This document shows positions 42,843 through 57,800 of a DNA stretch of 64,000 bases, piece by piece (positions within the stretch are counted from its first letter, which is position 1; the number at the start of each line of letters is the position of its first letter). Where the stretch lies: NCBI GenBank assembly GCA_958496175.1, contig OY292278.1, forward strand, positions 15,128,001-15,192,000, in the 5' to 3' direction. The notes beneath the pieces were generated by a model that did not search any database, was not told the origin of the DNA, and was given only the letters and a program-made list of their open reading frames with translations. The stretch comes from Sisyra terminalis. Taxonomy: Eukaryota > Arthropoda > Insecta > Neuroptera > Sisyridae. The translations under genes were made by a program, and so were the position numbers.

Positions 42843-45800
42843 TCAATTTCGCACTTTTGCAAATTCCGTGGCAATATTATCGTAATCGGCTAAATGACTG
42901 TCACTATCGTAATAGGCGTAATCGTAACTTTTATCGTCGTTTTTCGCCGCCGATTTTCCAATATTCGAGTTGATTTTCTTCGCTGCATTGTTCGTGGCCG
43001 GAATTGATCTCACCGTGGTGGCAACCGGGGCGTTTTTCACCACCGATTTTGTTGTGGGAAACGAAAACGGTCTAGGCGATTCGTAGGTGGTCGCCTTATC
43101 GGCCGCCTTACTATTGTAGTTGTTGTAGTTGTTTTGTTGACCACTGGCAAAGTTTATGCTATGCGCAGCTTTCAGAAGCTCCTTTTCTTCTTGGTACTTC
43201 TTTTCTTTCGGTTTATAAGTGGTAGCGAATTGATCTTTGCTGTCCTCCTTGTTGTAGTAGGTCTCATACTTTTCCTTGTCATACTGGCCATCGTCGTAGT
43301 CATCTTCCGTGAATTTTGGAACATTGAAATGATTAAACTTTTTGTTATAGTTTGAGCTATATTTTACTGTAGTTGGATTGGTTTCCGACGAATAGTATTG
43401 CGATGTTTGGTTCGCTTTTTGATTGTATTGAATTGGTGCTTTGGTGGTAGAATAGGGGTTGTATTGGGTGTAGTCAGGTTTTACAGTGGTAGTATAAGCA
43501 GTGTTTTGATTGTAATTAAAAGGAACGGATTTGATTGTTGTGTATGCATTAAATTGGTTGTAATTAAATTCCTGTGGTTTTACGGTAGTTGGAAAAGGAT
43601 TTGCTGTGGTACTATAAGTCGAATACTGGTTATAAGCTGGAGCTTTACTAGAAGTAAAAGCTGCATTACTATAGTAGTTATCTTGAGGCTTTACAGTTGT
43701 GGTGGTTGGATTATACTGGTTGACCTGTCCGAAATTTTGGGTATATAAAGCCGGATCGTAAACATTGTACTTTTCAGTGGTGGAAACTTTTTGTTCGTTG
43801 TAGTAAAAGTTGTTGCTGGTTTGTTTATTGACGTCATAGTTGTGGTTTGGATGTTGGGTAGTTGTGGTCACTGTATTTTGGGTACTTGGAACGTTTTGTT
43901 GGTTTTGGTTATAATTTTGGTTGTAGAAGTTTTGGGGTGCAACAGTTGACGATTGTTGATTGTAGTTTTGGAATTGGTTGTATTGATTGTTTTGGTTGTA
44001 CTGATTTGGATTATAGAAGTTATTGGGAACTGGTGCTACTGTTGTTGTTGTCGTGGAAACAGGTTGATTATTAAAGTTTTTATTGAAATTTAAAATGGCG
44101 TCGTATTTTTGATTGTTGTACTGGTTAGTGTTGGTGTTGGTGGTGAATTGTGCAGGTGTTGATTGAGAATTGAAATTGGTTCTTTCGGATTTTTGGGTGT
44201 TTTTCTTCTGATAGTAAAATGGTGTTGTTGTAATGAAATCGTTGTATTGGGTTGATTGTTTGTTGTCGTATTGGGCGTTTGGTGTATATTTGTGGAGGTG
44301 ACGAGTATTGTTAGGGGAAACTGTTGCAGCAACAATTGGGGTTTTGTTTAGAGGGGGTTGAGCTGTGGTTGATTGTCGGTAGACGTCTCGGAAACTTCCT
44401 CTTTGATTAAATGATTGTTGGCGAGCTTTGTAGTTGTTAATGGCTGTTGTGTATTGATCTTGGGAAATTGCATTGGTGGTTGTTGTTGGTTTGGAAGTTG
44501 TGGATTGAGGGGGTGCAAAAGTGTTGTACTGTTTATACTGAGTTCTCCGGAAGCCACTTGGTTTGAATGTAGTAATTTTTTGGCTGGAATAATCATAAAT
44601 TGGTGCCGGGGTTGTTGTAGTGGTGGTTGTTGTGGTAGTTGTAGTGGTTCCAACAACTGTAGGTCTACGAACTATCTTCTTAAACGGTTTCTGTTCTTTT
44701 GGAACCACATTTCGATCGCTTCCGGATACATCTCCATGCTCATAATCATCTTCCTTTCCTCCGTTTCGGTTGTTAAAGAAGTTGGAGCTGCTAGAACCGC
44801 GGAAAATTTCCCGATCGGTTTTCGTTTGTGGACCTTGGTACTCGGGTTTTTGGTTGACCGAGTTGACCTGGTGTTCGCGATGTAACCGGAAGTCTCCAGT
44901 ATCCGCACGCTGCAAATGGAAAGCCGATTCATCCTCGCCCGAATACGGGGCAGCTTTCGTTTCAAAGCCTGCAATCGAATGGAATTTTTACAATAAATAG
45001 TGACACTTTGGTTTGAAGAATACCTGAATTAGTACCTGAACCAATTCGATAGAGATCGAAATTGTCGCTGGCGTAGTACAAAGTAGATGCCTCACAATCG
45101 ACGTCGTCCCAATCGGCGCAAATTTGGGAATCTTGGTCGAAAGCTGTGCCGTTTGGACATAGGAATCGGAAATCTTGCACCTGGATAATATAAAAGAATA
45201 TGTTGCACAAATGACCTAAAATCTTACAACTAATTTTTAACATAAAAGAATAAGAATAATGAATTCACATACCATGCATTATGCTTATTTACCATAAGAT
45301 AATATTCTTCTCAACAGTTGAATTTCCCAAGAGAAAGTTATTTGCATTTAAGACAAAATTAACTCATAAATTCATTGTTTATATGCAAAGAACATAATTA
45401 AATACATTTATTTCATAATATTACTATTCATTTGCATATACCAATGCCTTACAAAGATTTATACTCATGTGCATAATAAATAAACACATATAATTAACAT
45501 CGATAATAACTGCAATTATCTTTAAAATCTTACGTTGACACCACACAATTCGTTGTTGCATTTTAACCGGCAAGTCGATGATTTTGAAATTAATCTTAAC
45601 ATTATTTAGGGAAAGATGAAATTAAAAACCCATCAATTTTGCAAGGAAATTTTCGGTGAAGATTCGCAAATTTCAAAAGAGAAAACTCTCAAGATTTAAT
45701 GAGTTTGGAAATTAGTAAATCGAGTATTTGCATCTGTCGAGTTCGAAAACAAAAGGAACAATTAATTGCGGTGGTTAATGAAGCTTTTGGTTGTTACAAC

Positions 45801-48800
45801 AGAAATTATTGTCTTTAGTGGTTGTGACGTAATTTGAGTAATTATCTTTTATTGATTTTTCATTGCCAAAATTGAAATTGTGTAAAAAATATCCGAGCTA
45901 CTATTCTTTAAAAGTTACATCATTGTTATGAAAACTAAGGTATAAGTTACGTACAATTTTCTTGGATCAAACTTTGCGTTAGTATTGTCAATGGTGGATT
46001 TAAGGATGGTATGGATGAATGCTCAAAATGCTACCAAAAATGTGTAAATTTCTTTGCTATAAATGTCGAAAAGTACTTATGACCCACATTGCGCAATCGG
46101 AGCATATATTGCCGACTATGAAAAGTTAGTACAAATGGTAGTTTTAAGAAGATCTTCAGGTGATCTTTGTTGAACCATCTATTTCATAATTCAAATACTA
46201 AATCATAACGAACACTATTGGACGAATATTTTAATTAGTGTTTGTTGAAGCACGCGAGAAAATTAATGGGATAAGTGTAAATTTCATTGCTATAAATGTC
46301 TTGGATCTTATCGAATTTCCATCTGAAGAATTCGAATTTTATAACCGTTTTACGAGATACTATTTAGTTTTTGATGAAGAGATTTCAAGAAATTTCCGAA
46401 TTAGCTCAACGGAAACAATGTGGTTTAAGATATTATGGCTTAATTGGAGGTAGTTGGAGTTTTGAATTTTTCTTAGTTGTAAACGTCATCTTATTGAAAC
46501 TGTTTCCACAATGAAAATGATTCATTTCTTTATTTTCAAAAAAAAAAAATCCAAATCAAGCTGATTTTTAAATTATTTTTATTATGGATGTTATGGAGGT
46601 ATGTCAAAATGCTACTAGATAACTAAAAATTTAAGAGAATATTTTTAATTAATTTTTAAAAGACCTGTAAAAATTTTAAAGTAATTAACTAAGTTCTTAA
46701 AAAGTTATTGCAACTTATAAATACTTTGATTTTACACGCAATCTTATGGAGATTCGGTGATCGAAAAGATTAAATTATTTTTATTAAAAAAAAAAATGCT
46801 ACCAGGCATCCCAAACTTTTAAAATATGTAGTTTAAACTATAGAAAACTAATTTTGCATAAGTTTATTAAAATTCACTAAACGGTTTTTAAGAAATAAAT
46901 TGAAAACCGATTAAAAATATGGTTTTTACTTGATAAATTAATAAGTATATAAGAAAGTGCGGTAACAATGTCGTCAGCTGAAACGTACCGTTTTGTATAT
47001 AAAACAAGCTGTGTTAGTACATTTGGTTAGCTAAAAATGAAACGCATAATTTATCTTTGTCACACTCATGAGTACACAGTATAAAGCGGAAAACTATGAA
47101 ATATGTCAAATAGTTTATTTTCTAAATGTTGAACATGTCACGCATGCTCACTCACATCATGTGAGAGAGACATACTAACACTGCCAACCTATAAATTCGA
47201 CAGCATTTTCACGTTTTCTTTATTTTATATAATGTTGAATTATTAATTCCATTTGTATTTTTTAGTTATAATTTTCTTAAAAACATGCTAATTTAATGTT
47301 TTATTTACGATTTAATCAGAGTATGATTCTACATTCATAACTTCTGAGCATTAAATCGATAATATTTTGATTTGTAAAGTTGAAATGTAAGCATATTCTG
47401 TCCCAAAAGTATGTTAAAAATTTTCTATATATATTTTTTTCTTAGTTTGTTTAAAATTTTTGGGGAAATTTCCGATTTTCTCTTAAGCTTTATACAGTTC
47501 TTTAAGTATTGACCTATTTATTTGTCTCATGGTATGCTATACGACGTAATTATTCACGAATTTCCATCTTTATCTATTTTTGTCTCCAATTGTATCTCCA
47601 TACCATTCTTAAGAAATATTTTATAAAAATATCAACATTTAAAGGATAAAAACCATAAAAAAAAATCGATATATCGTTCAAATTTCGATGTTTTCAACAT
47701 CGATTTTTCACTTTTAAAAAAATCGGTGTTTTTATGAGCAATGTTACATCCCTAATTGTTATCAGAGGTAGGAACTACTGTATCTTCAGCGTAGGTGATT
47801 AATGTGATATTTGGATGAGTAGGGATTTCCGCGATGTAATTTTTTTCAATTATTGGTCCCAATATACTGTCATATGGGACACAAAATTGAATTAATGTAA
47901 TAGAAGAGAATTCATTGTTACACTTTACTCAAAAACATCGACTGGAGATTTAGGACTTCAGGATAAAGAAGTAATGGGTTGGAAGGAATTTTTTGGGGTT
48001 TGTATGGCAATTCTGGATGCCAAACGCGATCGAACGCCTATGCAGCAACGAATTCTCTTCTTTTACATTTATTCAAGTTTGTGTTCCATATGGCAGTATA
48101 TCAGTATATCCATAGCAGTTCCATATCCCTAAATAGAACCATTACTTTACAAAATTTACATTGCGGAAATCCCTATTCATCCAAATATTACATTTACTAT
48201 CTACACTGATGAATCAATAGTTCTTACCTCTGATCCCAATTAGGGAGCAGAGAATGCTTTTTGGAAACAATGTTTTTTTTCGAGGGTTGCAAAGATTTCT
48301 TCCACCATTCTCAAACATTGATCAGTAGAATGACGGGGTTTGAGCCAAATTCGGGAGAAGGAAATATATTTTTATTTTTTTTACTTTAAAGGATAGGAAA
48401 AAGTGTTTTGAAAAGGAGGTTTTCCATGAAAGTATTACACTTCCATGAAGTATAAAGATGAAACGATAAAAATTAGGCCAATTTTTTGTCCCTTTTTTTA
48501 GATAACTAAAAGTTGAAAAAACCTTATGGTTACTGATGTCCGAGTGGTCTAGGTGACCGCTCCTAAACTGGTAGGTGTTGGGTTATTATTAACCCTAGAG
48601 TCGCTAAAGACCTTAGTTAAGTAAAGACCTTAGTATAAAGCCACGGTAAATAACAGTTACATAAAAAAAAAGTTTAAAAATATTCGATTCTGCATCCAAA
48701 ACTAATTGCAAATGGTCCACAATGAAAATGTTACAAAAATTCAATGCAACTCATTGAAATTATTCTTAAAATCAGAACGTGAGAATCTCAGGTGTTTTAT

Positions 48801-51800
48801 GAATCTGGTGAGTGTTGCATAACGTTTAGTTAATTCACAATTAAAAGTAATATTTCTTTTTTAATTACACTTTGCATCTTCAATCGAAACCTTTTTGAAT
48901 TTATTCTTTAATTAGTGTCAAAAACATTTCAATAATATACACATTTTCATCACTTGTAGTTTAGAAGAAAAATTATAGAAAAAAATTATTAAACCAAAAA
49001 AAAAAAAAATGAAACATTAGAACGTTCGATCACCAATCGTAAATCACTGATACCCAATTACGACATCGCAATCAAATAAAGTTGTAAATAACTCATCGTA
49101 TTTTTTTAATTAGAAGATTAAACATATCATTAAGGCAATTTATCGCTATACATGGAGTAAATTTATTTTCTTTTGCTACATACAATGGTTTTGGATGCAT
49201 GTTCAAATACACATTTTTGACATATTTGGCCAACGGCAAATTTTCTCCACAACGAATCGATTATTAAATAACCATGACGCATCCAAATATTTATAAATTT
49301 ACAACAAAAACCATTCACATATTTATAAAATATGGCTAAACCTAAACACCCAATTATCTCCACAATATTTAACCTTCGCAAAAATCCTAGTCAAAGAGAA
49401 ACTCTGTTTGATTTCCCAGCAAATTTTCTTCCAAAAAAAAAATAAAAAAAATAACCAGTTAGAGAAAATTTACAATAGTTAAAATGATAAATTTTCAATT
49501 CGATTAGAAATCGTCTATAAATGTCAATATCGACAATATGGGAAGAATGTTCATCGATTATACATAAAATATTTCTAAATAAAATAATAGACATGTGAAT
49601 CGAGGTATACAACAACGGGAAAAACACTCTCACATTCGTTCGACCTTTATAAAATGTTAACTTTTCATCTCATGTTCTTCTTTCAAACATAAATAACATA
49701 TATTCTTCTAAGTAGTCATGTCGGCCTACTCATACCTAATAAAATTTATCATTATTCATCGTTTGAGGATGATTATTTATGGACTGAATTTTATTGTGGT
49801 TAGAGCAGAAATTAATATTCCGGATTTCCTTTCGACTTATGCAATTATTACGGGTAAATTTGTAAATAGTGGAAATAGACGGAAGAAGATCGATCCCAAA
49901 AAAAAAAACGTTTTTAATGAATTTAATGGCGGATCTGTGATGATTTATGCAATGAAAAGTTATGAAAGTTGTGATAAATTAAAACGTAGTTAGAGAAAAT
50001 TAATGAGGGACATAAAGGTTTCGGTTGATGGTTTGATTTGTTGGACTTCACTGAATTAATAAGGAAATGTTGATCTGTAAAAGTATATAAATGATCACCA
50101 AATTTTTATATTGATATGAGTATAGTACTAGTCAAAGTCTTTGGGGATTATGTGCCGATTGATTACCTGATATCGGCACCAATTGGTGGCCGAGTGGTCT
50201 AGGTGACCACTCCAAAACTGGTAGATTTTGGGTTGGATCTTCATATCGAGCAAATTTTCAATATTTCTTGAAAAATGGATTGTTATTAACCCTAGAGTCG
50301 CTAAAAGCCTTAATAGTTATAAAGTAACGGTAAATAACAATTAAAAAAAAGAAATTTATCAAACAAAGTCTTTAGAAAATTATAATGTGGAAAAAATTTA
50401 CTCCTGTGGGTAACAGGACGACCACAATTCCATTTCAAAGTTTCAAAAAGGACAATTTTCTAGAGCAATATAGGGATATAAGGGATGGTTTATTTTCCTT
50501 ATAATGATTTTAACTATATTGATTAAATCATCCTTAACGATACTGACTAAAAATTAAAGAATTAAAGTAGAGACAATAGCTATGGTATTCTTTAGCTCCA
50601 AACTGTAAATTAAGTAAATTAAGGTACCTACTGCTAAACTTTGATCGAATAATTGTTTTCGGCTATTTTATTAAATCATGAAGTATAGGATTTTTAATCT
50701 TTTCTAAAAGATGTCATAACTCTTGTAAAAAGGTAACCCAAACAAAGAACGGCGTTTATTGGGAACCATCTGACGGATTTTGATGAAATTTAATGCACTT
50801 TTCTTTTAATCTTTTGTATATGGTTGAGTTTTCCAGTTCTTCAGTTATCCAGTTCTTACTATGCTTCCTGGGTCTTCCCTACTTTACTTAGTTAAGATTC
50901 AGCAGCTGGGCAAACCCCAGCATTCGTTGCACAAGGTACTTTTCGACTATTTCAGTTCCAGAACTTTATATCCCTAGTTCTTATGTTCGCTCAATCATTC
51001 AGAGCATTGCCATTGGATCTCCCTCCCCCCATTGGATCATCCATATGTAATCCCATTGTATGCAGGTTATCATGGAAGTCCTGGTTTTATTAACTGTAAC
51101 TCTAAAACTTTGCACTAAAGTGCAACTTAACTAATAACTATGACAACGGTTGGGGAACTTCATTACCTCATCATTACCTCCAAATGTTTTTACGTTAGTC
51201 AATATTACCCCCTCAGTACTGTGAAGTGAAATAGATCAACTCGTATATCTTCCTGAGTTGTTTAAGTTTAAAGAATGGTTAATAAGAATACTTTATAAAA
51301 TAACAAATTGAAAATTTCTGCTATTTGCACCCCAAAAAATCATTTTTATCCCGTTTGGGATAAACCCAGTTTCCCGACTTTTTGTTTCTTAATTTTGCTT
51401 TCTAACTTTTCCCCATGGAAATGTTCTGGAGCCATTGGTATCTCTCTCCTCTTATTATGTATTCCAAATAATGTAGTTTTTTATTTTTATTTTTTGAATA
51501 AGCTCCAGAGCTTTAGGAAGCCACTTTAGTACTTCTTTATTCCTTATTCCAACTGATTATCTGCTAAGATTTATCTCAGAAGCAAAAGTGAGCAATTGGA
51601 ACAAGAAACAAAGTAGGAGCATAGTAGTCCTCTTAGGAAGTCTTAGAAAAAGTCTCCACAAAGAATGAATAAATGAATGATCTTCTATATTTGTAACTCT
51701 TTCCTGTTAGATATGTTGGGAATTTTGCAATATATCCAGATCTTGAAGGCTTGAATTTTATTAATATTAGTCAGATAGAGTAGTAATTGTTGTCAGTTTG

Positions 51801-54800
51801 GAGTAGTTATTTCCATGCCATACAGAATTCAGGAAAATCCCGTTTAACGCTGTTTCATTATTACGCGGTAGTATTGGGATTCCTCAAATTATTACAGAAA
51901 TTAAGTTTCAATTTAAAACTACCGCGCCAATATGGATATAAAAATTCCTTTTCTACTATGTGTAGCACAGGAAAAAATAAACTTTCCTTCATTGATCTTT
52001 TGGGGGTTTTATCTCTCCTGAATTTGCCTCGTTTAACGCTGTTTCGTTTAAGACTGGAACTTATTGGAACATATCTCCCGCGTTAAGGAGCCTTGCTGTA
52101 ATGAATCATTTGTAGAGCATTTTGTCCATCGTTACTTAATGTTACCATTGAGTCATCTACTACATAAAAATTTTCTCATAATTAGGAAAGTGGTTCATGC
52201 CATTATAATCCTAGACCAAATCTCTTGTGGAGTCACCGTTACTGGTCAATATCGCTAGATACTAAATATTTAAATTTTTAGCCTCTTTTTATAGGTAATC
52301 AATCTTAAAACCCCCAACTTAGAAGACTTAGACTTTAAACAGTTATACCGTTTATGCAATACCATTTTTTTCGAGAACTTAGCAATCGAAATACGTATCT
52401 GAGCAAAACGTCAAAAATTTATTTGTTTAAATTTAAGTTTATAGTTTACTTCTTTTAATTATATCACATAAATAAGATTACAATATTTTTCATATATTGT
52501 ATAAATAATTTGCAACAAATTTCATCAAGTTCTCGAAAAAAATGGTTTGAAAAAAATGTGTCTAAAATTTTTTTGTGTTATACCTGGAAAGTTATTCCAG
52601 AAGTTATTAGAATTGTATTATACTTGGAAATTCCAAATAAATAATTCACCCAAAAAAAACGGTTAAAAAATATTTAATATTTTCTTATGTAAATAGAACC
52701 CCAATTCTTTTTCTTTGTTGTGAAAAATGTATTCTTCATAGGGTAATCAATTTAACCATACATAATCAACTGATTGATCAATAATTATGAAATTTAATAC
52801 AAATTATGAGGTTAGTGAAGATTATTTTTATGAAACCTTTAACACAAATTGCTTCATCTTCGTATTCCTTCAATATGTATTGTTCCTATTGTTTTCGGTT
52901 CTGATTTTTTTTTTGTTAATGATCTTCTCCCGGACAGAAACTTGATAATAAGAGTAAAAGATTTTTTCTTACCCCAATTCCTGCAACTTTTACGCAAACG
53001 TGAAACATTTGGCATTGCGTTTCTGGATCCGCATAGTAGCCGCCAAGGATCTTATCCCGACATGAGAATGCAGTATCTGGCATGTGTTCCAAACTGTATG
53101 TGGGATATGGCCGGTTGTTGAAGAATTGACTGGAACTTGTTCCGCATACTGTAAATTAATAATTGAATGTTTATTTTTCTAAAAAAATTTTTCGTAAACA
53201 GTACTTAGTAACTAATAAAATATGAAAAATTTGAATAAATTATATCTCACAATAAAGTAAAGATATTATTACCATAAAATGCATTCTTCATTTTTTCGAT
53301 TTCTTTGAATATAAAGCAAAAAAAATCTAATTGGTTTATATGTTTCAAGTCATTTTTCTTGTCATACAATTGGAAGAGAAGAAAAATTGATTCAACCTTC
53401 ATATTTTCCTTTCTTTAATTTATCAAAACGAATACCTAAAGTTAATTTGAATTATTTATTTAATTTGGTACAATAAGTTTTGAATGCATAGTTCGCTTTT
53501 TATTTAAGATCAATTTTAAATTTCAACCATGAAATGAAAACCAAAATAAAAAATATTGTTAAACACTGAAAAACAAGGACATTGGATTTTTTTTTTGAAG
53601 AGCTTTGATAGAAAAATGAAATTTGATTTCATTACTTTGAATGGTTTTATCTTTCAATGAATTATCTATCCAAAGCTCCAATTCAAGTGTTAGGAAATAA
53701 AGCTTTTCAAAAACTTAATGAACCTCAACTAAAATTTTGCCCAAATGAAGTTTAAGGATATAGTTTTAATAACTCTGTTAATTTTTTTTTCAAATTTTTC
53801 TTTCCACAAAGTTTTCAAGGAGAAATAAAATAACTTTTTCGCGACCCTTGGAAACAAATTTATGATTGGTGTTTGTGATTTTAATGCCAAATACCAGAAC
53901 TGGAATTCTCATTTAACAACAACCAAAGACATACAATTATACTGAGTTATTCACGAAAATCATCTAGAAGTAATATCCACAGGTGAATCAACCTACTGGC
54001 CCACTGATATGAATAAAAGTCCAGATTTACTGTGCTTTTTCATTTCAAGGAACGTTTCTAAAACACAAACAAAAATCACGAAATATTTGGACATAGTCAT
54101 CCGACTATAGACATCCGACCATAGTCCAGTAATTCTCATACTATTTTCATCAGCCAAGACAATCGCATCATCCCCAAAACTAAAGTAACCAAAGCCAAAT
54201 TAGGGTAATTTCAAAATAATAATAGCCAAAAATTTACCATAAACCATCCTATAGGAATCCTATTGGGATTCTATTGGGAAATCAATGAAGCGATAGAAAT
54301 TACCATTAAAATTTTTAATGAAATAATGCATACAGCGGCCAGAAACTTAACTCCTACAACCAAAACTAAAAATAATAAGAAAACTATAATTTCAAATGAA
54401 TTTAAAGAATTGTTATTCAAAGAAAGAGATTTAAGATGATAATAGTAGATACGATTCAATCCATTAGACAAAACGGAACTAAGATAATCTTGAAACAGCT
54501 GAAGGAAGTCATTTAAAAGACTAAAAACGAGTATTTCAATGAACCTTTAGAAACCCTCCCAACTACAGTTGATAAAAACTGTTCACCCTGGAAAGCAACT
54601 AGGTATTTGAAAAAATCCGTACAACTTATCCCTTTCCTAAAAAATGGATCTTAAAATCGAGCCAGAAATGTTGAAAAGGCCAACCTTTCCGCTGTGAATT
54701 TAAAAGATAATGAAAAGCTCGGTAATATTATCAATGAAGTTTTGTCTATAATATAGAACTGCAATTCGATGGGTCAACCAAATTGTTTAGTCCAATAAAG

Positions 54801-57800
54801 GTCAAGAAAATCGTCTTGGACTTATCTGCTAATAAAGCTCCAGGATATACTTTGGTAACAGGACGGATTCTGAAGAAACTAATAAGAAAAACATAGTACA
54901 TCTGACATCCACATATAGCGCTATTCTAAGACTGAAAAACTTTCCCGCTTCACGGAAAATTGCGCCATCATCATACTTATTTCAAAGCCAGGGAAACCCA
55001 AGGTCAATATTGCTTAGTATCGTCCGATAAGTTTATCGCCAATAATCAACAAAGTATTTGAGAATGGTCTTCTTACGAGAATAATGTTGGAATCCCATGA
55101 TATAGGTTATATACCAGATTATTGGTTTGGATTTTGGCAATTCAACCATACATTGGGCAAGTTTACAGAGTAATAAACACGATACAGGGTGCACTAGAAA
55201 ACAAAAACTACTGCTCTATGGCTTTCCCGGATATTTAGATTTTTTGGATATGTTTAGCTTCTTACTAGATATTGTTAGTTTTGTCATTGGATACAACAGA
55301 TAGTGCAAAGAAGGATAATCATATGGTGCAAAAAAATTGTATTTTTTTTAAATTAGAGCTTTAAACATCTACTAGCAGAGAGACTCCAAAAATTAGACTT
55401 TAAAGCTTCCTTTTTCAAAATTTCAAGTGAGAATGTTATTCGGGAATCTATAGATTAAAAAATCATTGTTGGTTTGTTCAAAATCTCCTAAAATTCTTTT
55501 CTAATAATTTTTTTAATTTTTAAACAACGTTGATTTAATTAAAGGACTCAATAGAGTCTCACATCAACAGGTATAGCGAAAAATAAGGCTGGTTCTAAAG
55601 GAAGGTTTTTAATCGAAGTTTTTGGGCTTAAATCGATATTGTCAGAGATAAAGTGATTTTTTTTAACACTTAATAGAAAAATGTTTATTTTTGAGGTAAG
55701 AAACAATGGTCACTGCAAGGGATGCTAAGGGCTATTTTTAAGGGAGGTGTTTGCAAATTTTTAGTAGTTTTTTTTTTTAATTTAGAATCATAGGAAAAAA
55801 TCAAAGGCACCAAAACTAATTGTATTTTACTACTTTAAATGGTAGAAAATAATAACCAAAAAATATTTTTGGTTAAATAATAATTTCTGAGTACCTAATT
55901 TCAACAATCACGATTATTAAGTTGTAAATATTAACGAAAAGTTAAAAAGGCATTTAAAGGCATTTTAAATGTATTGATTTAAAATTGCTTCTAAATACCT
56001 TTTAAGCAGGGATATTAACCCAAGGAAATCGCAAATATTATCTATATTAATCTGCAATAACGTAGCGTGGTGGATGCAAGAAGAGACGTGGCCCAGGTGG
56101 TACATGAAAATGGGGTGGCATACTGATATTGATAATTTCATAGAAGATTTCACTTAGGAAAAATATGAAGAGCATATTTTTAAATAATTATAGCATTGAA
56201 ACGTTTTTTTACCAATTTTCTAGACAAAGAATTAAAATAAGGGTTGGCTAATTTCTAGTCAGATCTGGATGGTGAAAACGCACGCTACGCCATTGTTAAG
56301 CTGTTATATAAAATAAAAATTTGATTTATTATTGAAAATATAAATATATTCCAATTCATTGATCTATAGCTATCTAATATCTACAGCTTTTATAGTATAG
56401 ACTAACATAACAATATAAATCGGATTCCAATATTTATTAAATCCTTAGTGTTTATCCCATCCCTTAAAAATATGAAGACTTCCATTTATTGTGCATTCAT
56501 TGATTTATTGATTATGCAATATTTTTTGTGAAAATTTTATATTTCTTGGTTAATTTAAATCAATGATTTCTTAACTATACAAGAACTTTATTAGATTTTC
56601 GAGATCTACACCTTGATTTCGTAGAATTTCATCGATTTAGCAACAGATAAGATCAAAACCAAGAAATACATGTACCATTAAAACTAAGCATTCACCATAA
56701 AGCATTTAATTTGGATGTAAAATGCGTAGAATTTCTAAGAAAACCATAAAATTAGATGGACTCAACACTCAAGCCATAGCAATTTAAAGAAGAGAAACAT
56801 TATAAAATACATATTTCGTATAACAAGAAAATTGTTCATAATATTGTGAAAGATACAATTGTAGAAGAAAAATAACTTTGTATTCATCATGTGAGGGATT
56901 GCACAAAGAAATGTGACTTATCAAAATATAATTCTAGAGAAGAATATATGTTTCTTCTTGTCAAATATAATTTGAGGCATTTTTGTTGTGAGGAAAATTA
57001 TTTTAACATTTCACAGTAATAAAAGGTTAGAACGGAAAATTATTTTACTTAATTTTCTTATACTTAAATTCAAGTTCTCCCAGAAGTAAAAATTTTAAGG
57101 AAATATAAGCTTAACTTTTAGAAAAAAAAAGTTTGGTAAACCAAACATGTTTGGTCTACCATATCCGGATATATCCATCTTTTTTAAAAAGTTAAGCTTG
57201 TGTTTCCTTAAAATTTTTAATTTTGGAAGAACTTGAATTATAGTATAAGGAAATTAAGCAAAATAATTTTCCGTTTTAACCTTTTATTACTGTGAAATTG
57301 ATATATAATGTAAAGGATATATCAGGATTATACATCGATTATCATCGAGTATACATCGATTTAGACCTGAAAGGATGGAAATCAGAAAGAAAATAAAAAA
57401 AATATAAAAAATATTTAAGTAAGCTCTATGTATTTTCTTTTCTGGAAAAATCTCTAATATTTTTACCAAAGATTAAGAGGGAGTTATTTTTTTTAAGAAA
57501 GAGAAAACCTTGTATAAATATAACTTTTAAAAATAGTGATAAAATTTTTTGATAAAAATTTAATTAAAAAAATTTTATTTAACACCAAACAATACTGTTA
57601 TGCGTATTTTCATATAATTGAAGAAAGAATTTTGCCTAATTTTATCACTAAAACAAATTTGTTAATAAACTGAAATTCTGAAGATAATCTTAAGAAAATA
57701 ATTTTGAGAATGAAAAACACAAAAATTAAATTTTATTTTCCAACAGGAAATCAAAATATATTGAACTTAAAAGTTTAATTTTACGTTCTTCTTTTATACA

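Noticed and set aside
43134..44885. Several plus-strand open frames of 70-156 codons opposite the CPAP1-type last exon
   Set aside because: They are shadows of the Tyr/Asn/Gln/Thr-rich minus-strand exon; its repetitive codons leave the opposite strand free of stops.
46238..46453. 71-codon plus-strand frame
   Set aside because: No similarity recognised; intron location and length consistent with chance.
49718..49993. 91-codon plus-strand frame starting MSAYSYLIKF
   Set aside because: No domain, no splice context and ordinary length for chance in AT-rich DNA; it lies in an intron.
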